In this document: piece by piece, positions 1 through 13,868 of the stretch
How the letters are laid out: the number at the start of each line of letters is the position of its first letter
Position numbering within the stretch: the stretch's first letter is position 1
Source: Aphis gossypii
Lineage: Eukaryota > Arthropoda > Insecta > Hemiptera > Aphididae
Direction of reading: 5' to 3'
Assembly: GCF_020184175.1 (NCBI RefSeq)
Contig: NC_065530.1
Coordinates: forward strand, 79,957,260 to 80,021,259
DNA: 64,000 nt
Program-made: the position numbers and the translations under genes
Notes under the pieces: generated by a model
Database searches by the model: none
What the model was told of the DNA's origin: nothing
What the model saw: only the letters and a program-made list of their open reading frames with translations

Positions 1-3000
1 TTACAACGAATGACAATGCGCAGACTGGCTAGCCGCCTCAACTAAATTTGAATAGTACCTATTCACATAGACAACGATAATTGACAATTTGTATTTTGTA
101 TGTATCTAATATAATTAATTTAACAGAAAAATTGGTATAATATCTAAAACAATTCACAATTGTGGATAGTTAATAATGGCAACTACCGTAGCGATTAGCG
201 TATAAAATACAATAGAATAATAATAACAATAATAATAAAATCAAATACTAAATACTAATAAAAAGTAAGAACTGATTCATGCTCACCATGTAGTATATAA
301 TACAAAGTCCTTGGCGATTTCAACTAGTATGATTATCGTAGTATAAAAATACAATAGTAAACAAAAACGAGTAAAAGTTGTGGATAATATTATATAACAC
401 AATATAGGGTAATCGTATTATGTAGGAAAACTAATTATAATACATAACCCACATTGTGATTTCATAAAAACAAATCGTAACAAAAATGTGCAGCCCATAT
501 AAATTTAAGAACTGTTATTCATAAATATTAAATTTTCTTAATATATGTTACCATTTTCGTAGCCTGTAGACGTACGATCATCGGGGCAATGATTTACTCA
601 TACTTACCCGTTTTCACGACGCCGCGTATTCAGATTTCAGATTCGGTTATACGTAATACGTACGTCGTATAATCGAGTATGAAGACGAGATATTAATTCA
701 AAACGCGTCGTGTAGTATTATTATTATTATTATTATCGATTCATCAAAACCGCACAAACACAATATGAAGTGTCGTGTTGCTAATCCGAAATAATTTATA
801 TCATTAATCATAATAAAAAAATCAAAAAAAATCGTATCACTACGAATGATATAATATATAATATAATATTATGTGTACGTGTGTACCTACACAATATTAT
901 ACAGGAGGCCCATGCTATATATACTGAGTGCACGCATACGATTTATCTCGATGCGACAAAACATTTGTTATGTATTGTATCTCCGATATCGGCATAATAC
1001 ATTATAATTTATGTATATATATAATATAACGCATATATTCGATATATCTATGTATTTTTATTTTTTACGATAGGTATGTGTACGTACCAAACATTCATAA
1101 CCTAACCCATACCGAGTATAATGTCTAGAGCAGACGGAAAAAGTTGTAGGAGCCTAAAACTAATTTTTTTTCAATTAGGCTTAAACGTCTAATATATTTT
1201 TATCAACACTTAATTGTTAAACTTTATTAGTTGTATTGTAAGTTAAAAACTCATAACTAATGAAGTTTATATATTTTTGATTTATATAATATACATTTTT
1301 GCATGTTATTTAAACGCCGGTTAATTTTAAATTAGAGCATTAATTACTTATTCTTTATTTCAAAATTAATAAATAAATAATACACGAATAATATAGATTA
1401 CTCACTAAATACACGTACCTATAGTAAAATATAAATATATTTATGAAATTTTGCTAGGAAATTGTTGTCAGATATTAATAAATTAGTTATCTATATTAGT
1501 TTCTCTAGATTAAAATTGAGTATAATACTACTATTAAATTCACAAATTATCGATATCGACTAAATATTAAATTATTTTAAATTTCAAATAATATTTAATT
1601 TTAATTTATATGGAAACCTCAACTGGGGTACCAGCTGGGGTATTCTCTAGTTAAATTTGACAAAAGAACAAAATAAATTAAATCACTTAATAATTTTTAT
1701 TTTTAAATTAACAAAAATTGATAATTGTAATAATAAGAATTTACAAAAATTAATTCAATTTTATAAAAAATAAAATAATTAATCAAATTAAAAAATAAAG
1801 CATACCATTTATTTAAAATATTCAAATATTATAAGATATTTAAAATACTTTGAATAATTTATGGCTGTGATAATATAGTACGTTTTCTTCTGTACATTAT
1901 TACTAGTATTTTGTATAATCACACTAAGCTCAAAAACCGAAATTATATTTTAGTGTGTACTGTCCAATAGTTAAATTTTTGTATCATTTAAAACGGCCGA
2001 TGCTTCGATTCGGGTAAAGGTCAATCAACGGAATGGTTTTAGTTCTACCAAGTAGGAAATTAACGCGAACAAATGTTCTTGTTTAATCGAACCGGTCGAA
2101 AAACACCGATCGTTAGTGGGGAACGACAGATGAGCGTATGTAATCGATTATTAATTATCCAGTGAAAATGTTATACAGTGTTTATCGATGATAATACGGT
2201 TGAAGGTTTATTATACATTATCAATATTATACTATATTATATAGACGTGAAATCGAGCAATAATGGATCGGGTAAGCAGATTACTATGTGTGTATAATTT
2301 AATTCACAGCAAAGATAGTATTATACTAATAATGTCGCAAATTTCAATGATTATCGTTTATTCGCAACGTGAAAAAAAAATGAAATGAAATAAATTTGAA
2401 GTTTTTGAAGATAGACATGTATAATATTATACCAAATAAAAAAAAATGCAAAATTGTCCTTTATCATAATCAAACTCATGAGTACAGCTATTTATTTCAA
2501 ACCCTCAGTGGGCTAACCCTAACTTCTGCTTGTATATTATTTTTGTAATTTTTAATTAGAAATAATGACTTATGATTTTGCTTCATATTGCTACTACATA
2601 ATAAATTAGTTTATAAATTAGTTGATGATAATTAATTAAGGTTTATTTTATGCACATATATACACACACATATAATTTAATAAACACAAATGTGTTTTTA
2701 TTTATTACTAATTAATCATTTATTGAGCGCCAAGCGTTGTGGATTATTCGAAACTCATCATGCTTGTGTGACAGGCAAAATATTGCGCACCAATTTATCC
2801 AAAACAACATTTTGATGTTCATCATAATATCGATAACAGTTTTACCAGACATAAGCTTGCTCATAACAGAATTACAAAGATGTGCATAATATAATTAGCT
2901 ATTTGTCACCAGCACTTAAACGAACCGATGATAATGCACAATAATACTTGATATGAATATTATGGTAATATACTAGTTTGTTTTTGGGTGTAACTACTAA

Positions 3001-6000
3001 AAGTCATACTGTTTGTTACGCAATTATTTTACCAAGGTGTTCTTCGGATTTTCAACTATACATATATTATACTATGTGAATAGAGTAACTAGGTTTTAAT
3101 TTTTGAATAACAAACATACTGGAGTATGAGACGACATTACCCTAAGATGAGTAAGATGGTCTAGTGAATAAATAGTGAATTTGTGCGTACTTTTTTTTTC
3201 ATTCTTCATAAAATTACCCGTAAATTTAGACTTTATGAGTCTATTGTGACATTTATTTCCAACTTTTTAAATCTTTTTTAAAGCTATTTATCCGTTTATA
3301 TATATATATATCGAGTTCTGTTGGACTAAACATGTTATTCAGCATCAGTGCGTTTTTAATATACTTTTTTTTTCACAAATTATTATATTGCAAACATTTT
3401 TTGTGCATCCTACCTTTTACCTACCTTAAATAATCATTCTACCTTGTAAATTTCGGTTAAACCGACGTCCATGGTAGCAATAGAAATTGTATTGGTAATA
3501 AATCGAATTTTAACGTACGTCATAACACTACAATTATATACAACGGACGTATATGAAGTTAAAATGCAAAAAATAGTGTAATTTAAATTAAACGCCAGAA
3601 ATTAACGTTGAAAAAAATGGGCGTGACGACTATTTCATAAAATACTGGATGACTAAAAATATCGTATTTATAATTTCTCCAAAAGCACCGTAAACCATAT
3701 GGTCAATATTCATTCAACCATGCTTACCAAATTTGTTTATAATCTCACCAGACTTACCGATGAAATAAAATTACCATGAAAACAGCATTTATCTACGAAT
3801 TTAACCAGTGAATTTCTATAAATTACATGTTAGTTACCACTATCCATATCTTATACGGTATAAGGTATGCAAGTGGTGAGTGTGTAACTACCATGTTTTT
3901 CGTAAGCCACCAACCGTACAAGTCGTACAATAATGATCGCTCGATTAACGATGATTTTTGTTTAAATTGTTTTCGCATCGCTGCGCGTATATAAAATAGT
4001 TGTGTGCAGTGCGACGAAATTTCGGTGAAACGGTTCTTGAATATATCTCTACATGATCTCATGCTCGATACAACGCCTAGAGGATTATGCGCCGGATAGC
4101 TCGTAAAGGTAGTATGCAATCAGTCACCTATATTATTCACGAGTTTCATAGAAGAAAAGCGACATTTTCATATGCGATTTTAGGATGACGCTTAATTAGA
4201 ATTTATAGCATTTGATTAAAATGACGTGTGCGTTTTGTTATACATATAATATGGGTTCGGAAAATCTGGGTAAAATCTTAATCATGCGACATATAAACAT
4301 ATTATAGTAATTGCTATTGTTCTTTATTGTAGCTTCGTATTATTTATATGAATATATTATATAGGCAGTGTTTACTTCATTGACAGCATTATTAAATTAT
4401 TGTAACTAACAACGGTATATTTGGTGAGATTAAAATTCTGCAAGTTTATAAAAAATATCTCAAATTTACCTTGAGTATAAGGGTACAACGTGCAAATATA
4501 ACATGATTAAAATTAGGATTTTTATATATAAGAAATTAGACGATAACTTATACAAAAGTCATCGTATATAAGTTCTTGTTTATTATTAGTTTTAAATTTC
4601 ACTGATGTAGTTATTTAAACTAAATGATATAATATTATACCTTTAATATCGTTAATAATAAAATAAAGCAATGTATAGATTCTAAAACATTAGAAAGTGA
4701 AACTTGCGTTATTATTGGTTGTTTTAATTATACATCGTCTTTAATCGGCTTTATTCCATTTTTTTAGATTCTGTATAAATTTTGGGATAAATTTATTAAC
4801 TTTTCCATGATATGTATTTTTTATTATTATTATTATTATTATTATTTCTTTAATTACATTTTGGAGCTGTTAATATGTTTAATTTTTGACTAAAAGGATA
4901 TTTTCTAATAAGTAGCTAATTGCAGCATCTAAAATTTAGACTTTCACTCAAAATCAGTAATTCAACAAAATTGTTTTTTTTTTTTTTTGTATTACTTAAA
5001 AATAAATACAAATTTACAATTCACAATAAATATTTATGTTAGAACATCTTACACTTAGTTTAATTTTTTAAATATTTTAAAACATATCGAAAACTTAGTC
5101 ACTATATTTATTTATAAGCGTATCAAAATTAGTCAAAATCTTACAAGTGTACAAATTATTTATAGTTAGGAATTCATACTTATTTTGTTATTTATATTCT
5201 TCTAAATTTTCCTTTACACACGTATAAATAACTAATATTTTTTTTAAAACAACTACGCTATTATCTAAATTACTATTATGTATTATAAAATAAATCACAA
5301 TTAAATAAAGTACAATATATTTCAAGTGAATTGTAAATTTTACATTTTTGGTGTTACAGGAATATTAATTAAAATGTGTTAACAATAAACAAATCAATAA
5401 CAATAGTTCCCATAAATTTGTTATAATGTAGTTATTTTTATATTATAATTATAAGTTTAAACATAATCATATTATCTGCATTGTTCACGGTTTATGAAGA
5501 AGGTAGTACAAAAAAAAAAAAAAAATAATGAGGGACGTTCTTACAGTAGATTGTTGAATCTGACAAATCCGAAATTTCTTTCCAGAAGTATTGGAGCGTG
5601 TCGTTTGTAGTTTCAATCTTTTACGATATTGTAAAATTTTGTAAAATGACAATCCTCCCTGAAAAAAATTCGTGGCACGTTTTCGTGGTGGGGTGCACAA
5701 TTATTGTATATTATGGTCACGTGTAAACGCAAATGTAAAATTATGTTTGGTAAATACCTATATTGAGTATAGGTAGTATAGAAATAGATAATAATATATA
5801 TAATAGTAAGGGTAAGGTTTAAAGGATACAACAAGCTATATCAATAAATTGTTGTTTGTGTGGGGAGTGAGCATGGTAAAATTGTTCTAAAGACAAAGAT
5901 TATAAACCAGTAACATTACATGTATTTAATAGTTGAAATATAACCACTCGATAATAATTGCAGAATCAATGTACCAATGATAAAGTTTAATACATATATT

Positions 6001-9000
6001 ATATATTAGTCTTAAATATGGTATGGTATGCCAACACCCTTATAAACTATTTTACAATACATAAATTCAATAGTTTTCATTACATTTCTTCAGGCGATTT
6101 GATAAATGGAAAAAATTACTTTTATAATTATTATTATGAAAATTATTCAAAAAGTACACAAACATTACGGATTACGGAATAAACGTATAAATAATTAACA
6201 ATATTGTACACTTTGGGATCTCTGAAATTGTGTATACGACTGATATGACTAAAGTTATTGAAGTAATTAAAGTACCTATAAACTAATAAGAATATAATAA
6301 TGTATAAGATAAGACACAGCATAACACAAAGATTTGTAAAAAATAAGTTTGCATGTTTTATGTTATAATGCACTATTATATAAATTATAAAAAATTTTAT
6401 TAGAATTTTTACGTTTACTGAAACGAAGGTTATGTCTGTAAAATCAAGTGAAATTTTTTTTCTCCCAAATAATATATTATATCAAACTTTTTTTGAAAAT
6501 GTGGGGTTTTTTTACATTTTCTTTGTCTGAAATTTCGGCTTAGGTCAATTTAAACTATATTATATACTCGTATGTATACTTGTACTATTATTATCTGTAA
6601 ATATGTGTCTTTTTCCAGGCAACCTATCTGGAATTAGTATAATTATAGTTTTCATTATTACACTTGTCATGAATTACTACGATAATATCATTCGTTACTT
6701 TGATAAAAACATAAATAGGTAGGTAATAATATATGGTGATATTATGCCTAAAAAATTATTTTCTTTTTAATTTAAAAAAACATGTGCATGGTACTTACCA
6801 TGTATTTTTCAGCAAAGAATAAGTTATCATTAAGTATAATTTTTTATTCTCTCTTTGTGTATTGATATAATCCCTATTTGTTTAGTGTACACAAATTATA
6901 GTTCATCAGAATCGTAATGCTCCGCCTGTGGTCCCTGCGGTACCCGTTACCCGAGACTAACAGAAAATGCGCCATTTTCCCAAACAAAAATTATCCATGC
7001 ATCTCCATATTATGTCACAAGACTAATAAATAACGGTAACAAGGTTTTGGTAATAAATAGTTGCTGAATAATAAATACAATTTTGCATAACACTCAAAGT
7101 ATTATAAATCACATCACAATATTAGTACCTACTACCTAGACATCTTAGACTACACGATATAATATTATAATATTGTGTGCCTTCTGATCCAACAAAATAA
7201 AACTTAACTTAGTACACAATTTCATAATACAAAGGCACTTTCGGCTCAGCAAAACACAACACAAAAAACTACAGTATGTCACGTACAATATGACACCCGT
7301 CTATTTTTGAATATCTTTATTATTTTCTACTCTTTTAAGCTTATACACTCCATGACCTAACTAAAATAGAAACAAAATATTTTTACCCTACATTCAAACC
7401 GTAAAGGCTTATACACAAAATAAATTATTATGCATGTTATGAATTCTATAATGAAATTATTTTATTATTATATTGTGTTAGACCAGTGAGCTGAATGAAT
7501 CACTATTCTTTTTTCGTGAGATGATTTAACAATTCGTATGTAGTATTGTGGTGTGGCAAGCCATATATAGCTTTTTTTATTTTATATATTAGGATAATCC
7601 ACAAATATCCACCAAAATTTAAAAAACTAAAAAATACAGAATTTCAACTTAAGACATTGCCAAAATCAATATTTTACAATAAAAAAAACGAAAATTCAAA
7701 GACAAATAATTCAAGCATAAAATATTAATTAAACGTTATAAAATTAGTTTTAATAATTATGTTATTATAGTATTTAAGTATACACTAGATTTATATACTT
7801 TATAAATGTATATATTTGTATCATAACTTGTAGAAAAAGTCTAATGAAGTTGCAGTCATAATAAAATAAAATTCTTTACTTAGAATTTTAAAGTTGATAT
7901 TAAATTGTACTCTTATACGCTAATATTTGTTTTTAAATTTTTATTACAGATATATACACATACTTAACACTCGCTATAAATATTTAAATACCACATAAAG
8001 TACTCATGCTAAATCCAGTATAAGTTGCTAAATTATATTAAACCAATATAATACCTATTATAAAAAATATGTTTAATCCATATATTACGAACGGTTTTTA
8101 AGAGCGGTATTGTTTAAGCTTTGTTTCACTCGATTTAAAAGAAAAAAAATAAAGATTTATTTTATTGCATACCATAAATATTTTATATCTGAAGTTTTAT
8201 TTGGTAGTTAATTAGACTATTATTTTTTCAATAAATTATTAGACTACATACAATTAAATACCAGAGGTCTACTTATTTTTGTTATAAGGTACATTAATAA
8301 TATGTTAAAATGAGCAGTTTCAACTCATTTTTATCTGTATATACTATATACACAAATTTACCACGTTTATTTACGTATACATGTTGACTATGTATATACA
8401 CTAAGAAAATATTTTCTCTTTGCTATAAAAAAACAAAATCAAGACAAATGACATTCAAATTATAAAACCATGAACAATGTATGTTTAGTGATTTCAAATA
8501 AACTCGTATTTGTTATTATATTATGTCAATCATTAATGACTGCTTTATTGATTTGGGGGAAATAGTACGACTAACTTGTTTCAACACCAAAAAAATTAAT
8601 ATTATTTTATTAAAATAAAACCAAGCTATTTAAAAAAATTGAATAACAATAATTTGACAAATAATTGTTTAAGTGTACTTAACCAACGCACGGTTATATT
8701 ATAGTACGCTGCACTATAACATAACATATTTGTCATGTGAAGTTTCAAAATATTTTGAGTATTTTTACATGATTTAAGAATGATTTTAAAACCAATATTA
8801 AAAATTAATGAAACCTATCCATTTCTACTTCTAATTGTATTATTATTATTATTTGTATTGTTGTTATTTACCGCAAACAACGGAGTAATTCGAAAACTAA
8901 CCAACGCTAATGAATAATAACGTTGTTTTACAATTTACAAGTATCTATGTTTACACAAATAGAAACAGACTTAGGTGCATCATAGAAACATTTATAGTAT

Positions 9001-11599
9001 CGTCTAGGTATATCATGTGTGTTCGCCACAACCATTATAGTCGTACGTAATTATTTCACTTTGACGTTTTCGATTATATACACGTGTGGGACGACTACTT
9101 ACAAGATAGGGGATTACAGGTGGGTTGGAAATGAAAAACTTCACCCTTGTTTGCTTTCCCACTCATCACTACACGCACACAAACGCAAGCGCGCGAGCAC
9201 ATTCGCGATCATCATTTTGTTCAGATTCATTAAACAAATTTAATTACCTACCCAAATGAATGGGAACATTATGTTTTTCCGTTATCCTGCTGTTGTAAAG
9301 TAAATATACGTGCATAATATATGTGTGTGTAAATAAGCACACAGTAAAATTATACAATAATTATTGTACTTCTGAGATGATGACGTTGATCTTCTGTTAA
9401 TATATTATAATACATTAAATTAATTGTGGTGAAAAGAAAATTTCTGGCATCGGTGCTGTCATTCAATAATATTTTTTTCTTACGAAATTAAAACAAAATT
9501 CTTTTACACTGTCATTGTTTATTTTGCTCTGGTCACAGCCTAAATCGTATTTAAAAGTATATATTATTTTCACAAATACTTTTTATTTTATTAGATTGTA
9601 AAGTCGTTCTATTAATATTAACCTTTATAACAATATAATTGTTATAATATCAATAACAATGTATGATTATAGCGTATCAAAAAATATTTTTGGATACTTA
9701 AAATTAATTTAAAAATAAATTCATATGTTTATTATTTATACTGGGCAGCTAAAATACAATACATTTTATAATACTCGCTATGATATTTCTCAAACAGCAA
9801 CACGAGTACTAAGTGTATAGTTTGGAAAAAAATCTCTCTTAAATGTAATACTGTAATATGTCCAACTTTCTTAACGTTAATTTGTATTGCATTTAGTACA
9901 ATTTACTAAGTACATGATTATTATGTGTGGTGAATTTCACATTTTTGTTGATAATATGAACTTGACCTATGTATTTAAGTTTTTACTTTCAAAGTAGGTA
10001 TTTCCAATACGTTTTTTCATTATACATTTTTTCTTCTAGGTATGTCTAAAAAAAACCTTCATATACTAACATACTTTTATTTTTTAACTTTTTTTTATAC
10101 AACAAACTCACGAGTCACGATGGCAAACAATTTTTTCTAAGTATTTGAAGTATCCTGTAATACTGAAAATATAATAATGTCGGATCTTCCATACAGAGCG
10201 TCGTGATATGGTGTACATTTACTATAGGTTAAATATTATTTTATCTTGATTTATTTATCTTTTGGTACAACATTTCGTTTGAATTATCAAAATAAATATA
10301 ATATTACTTATTCGGGTTATCGAGTTATTGAGCATATAAAATTGCTTTCAGTTTAATACGTTGAACTAATTTGTTGTTAATTAAAAAATAAATAAAATAA
10401 TGTTTTCAAAAAAAATTTTCTGATGAATTGATATTTATCCATGGCAAATATCAAATAATACCTAATCTAGAAACCTACTAATTATAAATTAAGTGTGTGT
10501 ATTTGTACGTATAAAATATTTTTAAGTAGCGTTTGAATTTCTTGGTTTTATTTCAAATCCGTAATGTTGAAACTAATTTTAAACCAGAGTTTAAATCAAA
10601 AATTGTATTCGGGTTTCGAATTTTTGTATGTATTCTGAATATATTTGGTTGTTCAAATACCAGAATAAGAAATTTAAACAACGTTTGAGTTTGAATAACA
10701 ACAATAACCGTTATTGTCCGGATTAGTGTTAGTTAATACAATATAGATGTTCAGAAGTTCAGAAAAGTGTAATTTTTATAGGAGGACTTAGTTTTGCACA
10801 ATTTTAACACCATTATAAAAAATAAAAAAAATAAAAAAAGTAGTAAATCAAATTTTTATTGCAAACACTATAAATGATATTTATAGTATTTGTATTTTGA
10901 CATTTAGTCAATACGTTATTCTTTTGTTGACACCAGATCAGAAAAGACCATACTCGTATAAAAGTTAATTTTATCTTGATATTGGCTATACTTGGATTTA
11001 TTTTATTCTAAGAAAGTAATAAATTGTAATTTAATTAATTTTTTAAATTGTAATTTGTAAGTAATATTAGCGATTTGGTTTAATCAGAATTTAATTTAAT
11101 TTATTTTTCAAGTATTTCTAAGAAAATGTTTATTGTGTTAATTTTTTAACTAAATGAATAATAAATTGAAGGTGTATGTATAGACATAATATAATATATT
11201 ATAAAATTTTATTATAATATTATTTAGCATTAATTATGTATTTCATATAATAAATGTTATATTATTACATTTTACTCTATCAATACAATGTTCTTATCCA
11301 TAATTGATTTTAAAATTATTCATGTTATAGTAATATTTGTATTATATTAATAAACAACTCAATATAAAATCAAACTAACTAGGTAGCAAAAATACTTATA
11401 CATTGACATATCAAATGAAGACTATAAATTAAAAAATGTATTCTGATGATACATGGGATTCTAATATTTGATTTTTTTAATAGTTTTTAGAATGAAATGG
11501 TGGGTTTGTATTGGACACTCTGTCTTCCTAAATAATTATACAATAAAGGTTTTTCAGTATCACGTGTTTTTATTTTTTAACTTTCTTAAATTTTACATA
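1..11599. other. AT-rich spacer or intron, no gene seen
   Basis: The stretch holds homopolymer runs, an (ATT)n tract near 716-736, TA tracts and short open frames under 100 codons with no protein-like motifs (for example 3823-4119 minus and 9019-9243 plus). A small CpG-richer patch lies at about 590-700. No receptor TM1-TM2 exon was found. Confidence -1.
4806..4848. repeat. (ATT)n microsatellite
   Basis: About a dozen near-perfect ATT units in AT-rich spacer. Confidence -1.
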
Positions 11600-12180
11600 T
11601 TACATGGGGGTGATTTATAAGTCCGGGACACACGACTGGCTTACGCAAGCGAATCGTTGCAGGCAGTATTTGACCTAAAAAGGCGTGACTAAAAATTACA
11701 ATGGTCTGCGGTGACATTTCTATACAATCTAATTAATTATAAACATAAAGTTAAGAGATATAAGTCGTCACAGTCGTTCGGCGGTTAATTTATACGCTGT
11801 ATCATAGACGTAAAACTTGCTAAAAAATTGAACTATCGTAAAAAATCAACATACAAACACAAATAATATACTTATCATCAAGTTTCATAATAGGTCTATT
11901 AACTTTTAAACTACCGGAACTAAACACGATCTTCTGAGCGTAAATTTGCTATATTACCCACTTGTAAGACGGAGACAACGCATGTGGGTGTTGCGTCATC
12001 TTAAGGTGGCTAATCTCTTGCGAGTTGTCAAGAAGTTGTTAAGCAGTCACGTTGGGATACAATTCTAGTTTTTATGCAGTTGGAAAAGTTTTTGATTTCA
12101 TCCTGTTTGAGTGATATCTTCAAATCTCGATAAACGGCTTTATTTCTGTTGAACCACTATGTCACAAAAATGGTATGAAG
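11600..12180. other. GC-richer unassigned block
   Basis: It contains GTCCGGGACACACGACTGGC, GTCGTTCGGCGG and GTAAGACGGAGACAACGCATG. No open frame of note is present. The texture suggests an old repeat insertion rather than spacer, but no family was recognised. Confidence -1.
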
Positions 12181-13189
12181 AGCGATACTTTGACAATGCT
12201 AAATAACTCGAATGTTTGATGTTTGATGAAAGTTCAATTCTTATTATTTATCAGGTCTAGTAATAAACTTCTTCGTACTAGTCATTATGACGTGTATTTT
12301 TTTTTTTTTTATAGTTTTTTTTTCTGTTGGACGTGCTGTTTTAAATTCATGTGGAAATGGAGTGCATGTCTATTTATGCTTTTTGTAGGATTGTCGTGTT
12401 ATCCAGAACACTTGGAAATATTTGGCTTTACGTTAAGTGTAATTTAAGTGTATTTATTTATCACTTTATGTTTTATATATGATTGAGTCTCATTCTAAAC
12501 AAGTACCTATATAGCTAATAGTGTATCAACTTTACAGTAATCACAATTGTGTTGACAATGTATATGACAGCTGGTTTATAATTGCATTACTATAACGATA
12601 ATAATGTATAAATCATTCTGTGGTCTACGAAGGTTTTAATTTGTATCTGGAGATCGATTAATCAACAATATTCGTTATTTTAAATATTTTGATACAGTCT
12701 GAAATTTTCTTAAATACAAATAAAATAGAAAAAGTTAAGTTTTTTAATTACTGAAGCATAGTGAAATATTTATTAAGTCATCATCGAGTTCCAAAATGAA
12801 TTCGCAAGTGAGATTTAATAATATTCTACCGTAATATAAGTTGCTATCACAGTATGTTATATCCAATTATTATAACATCGAGATTTTTTTATTTTTGTAG
12901 GGTCTTATTAAGACATTATTTTTTTCCAATCTTTAATGAAATATGTGGTTGTTTGTCAATGGTGGATGGTTATAAAAGAACGTACACAACCACATGAAAA
13001 AGTTTAAGCTACTAAAAGCTTAGATCAAATTTCACTTCTGATATTTTTTCACTGTTTGTACCTCGCGTTATAAGCATCATACAAATTAGTTTGCTTATAT
13101 TATAGGTATATTAATTTACTAAAAACACTAAAATACCAGTACTCGCCTATATTAATACAAATAATACAACAATACACATTGAGTCGTAT
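12181..13189. other. AT-rich spacer, no gene seen
   Basis: Only a short hydrophobic frame (12223-12447 plus) made mostly of T-run phenylalanines; not a convincing gene. Confidence -1.
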
Positions 13190-13640
13190 AATTGGTCTTC
13201 GCCGATAGAGAAAAAGGAGTAAAAACGCGGAAAGGATTTGGTCAGTTGAGCCTATTATATTATACATACATAAGTATGTATAGTAAAAATCCGTCACCGC
13301 CATTGTCTGTGTGGCATTTTGCGCAGAGGCCGGCGGTACGGGGGTTGACCTTATTTGCCCTGGCAACTGCTCGGCGGACTCGGGTGAGAAGGAGTAGAGG
13401 TGTGTCTATTTTTACCATCCCTTTAGAGTGCCCATCGTCAATCAACCCCTACTCCAATCGTCCACCCCATCACCAAACCTACTGTAGAGCGCCCGCGGTG
13501 ACGCGTATATAGTAGTAGTCCTGTACGCACGCCGTCGCAGGTATATCGCGTGACCTATTCAATTCACGCAACACACGGAGCATATACAGGTCGTATACCG
13601 TGACGACACGATACGGGCAGTTGGAAGAAAAACCACAGCT
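13190..13640. promoter_or_regulatory. CpG-richer island with a TATA-like box, possible promoter
   Basis: GC and CpG content rises over about 450 bases (for example GCGCAGAGGCCGGCGGTACG and GCGCCCGCGGTGACGCG). A TATA-like element (GCGTATATAG) sits at about 13502-13511 and is followed by CpG-rich sequence. Short open frames exist on both strands but none resembles a known protein. It could be the upstream promoter of the receptor or of a non-coding transcript. Confidence -1.
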
Positions 13641-13802
13641 AACCCTATATCTTTATATACAAATGTGTGCGTATGAATATAACAATAAACGACTTTGCGC
13701 TGATTCCCGTGCATTCAGACCGTATAAAAAACACAATATAGCCAGTGACGGCGGCGGCTGTAGCGATGACAAACGATTCAACTGGGTCAGAGCTGGTATA
13801 CA

Positions 13803-13809
<7 letters not shown>

Positions 13810-13867
<58 letters not shown>
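13810..13867. repeat. (TG)n microsatellite
   Basis: About 28 uninterrupted TG units, preceded by CAATATATA. It generates artificial open frames encoding alternating CV or HT on the two strands. Confidence -1.
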
Positions 13868-13868
<1 letters not shown>
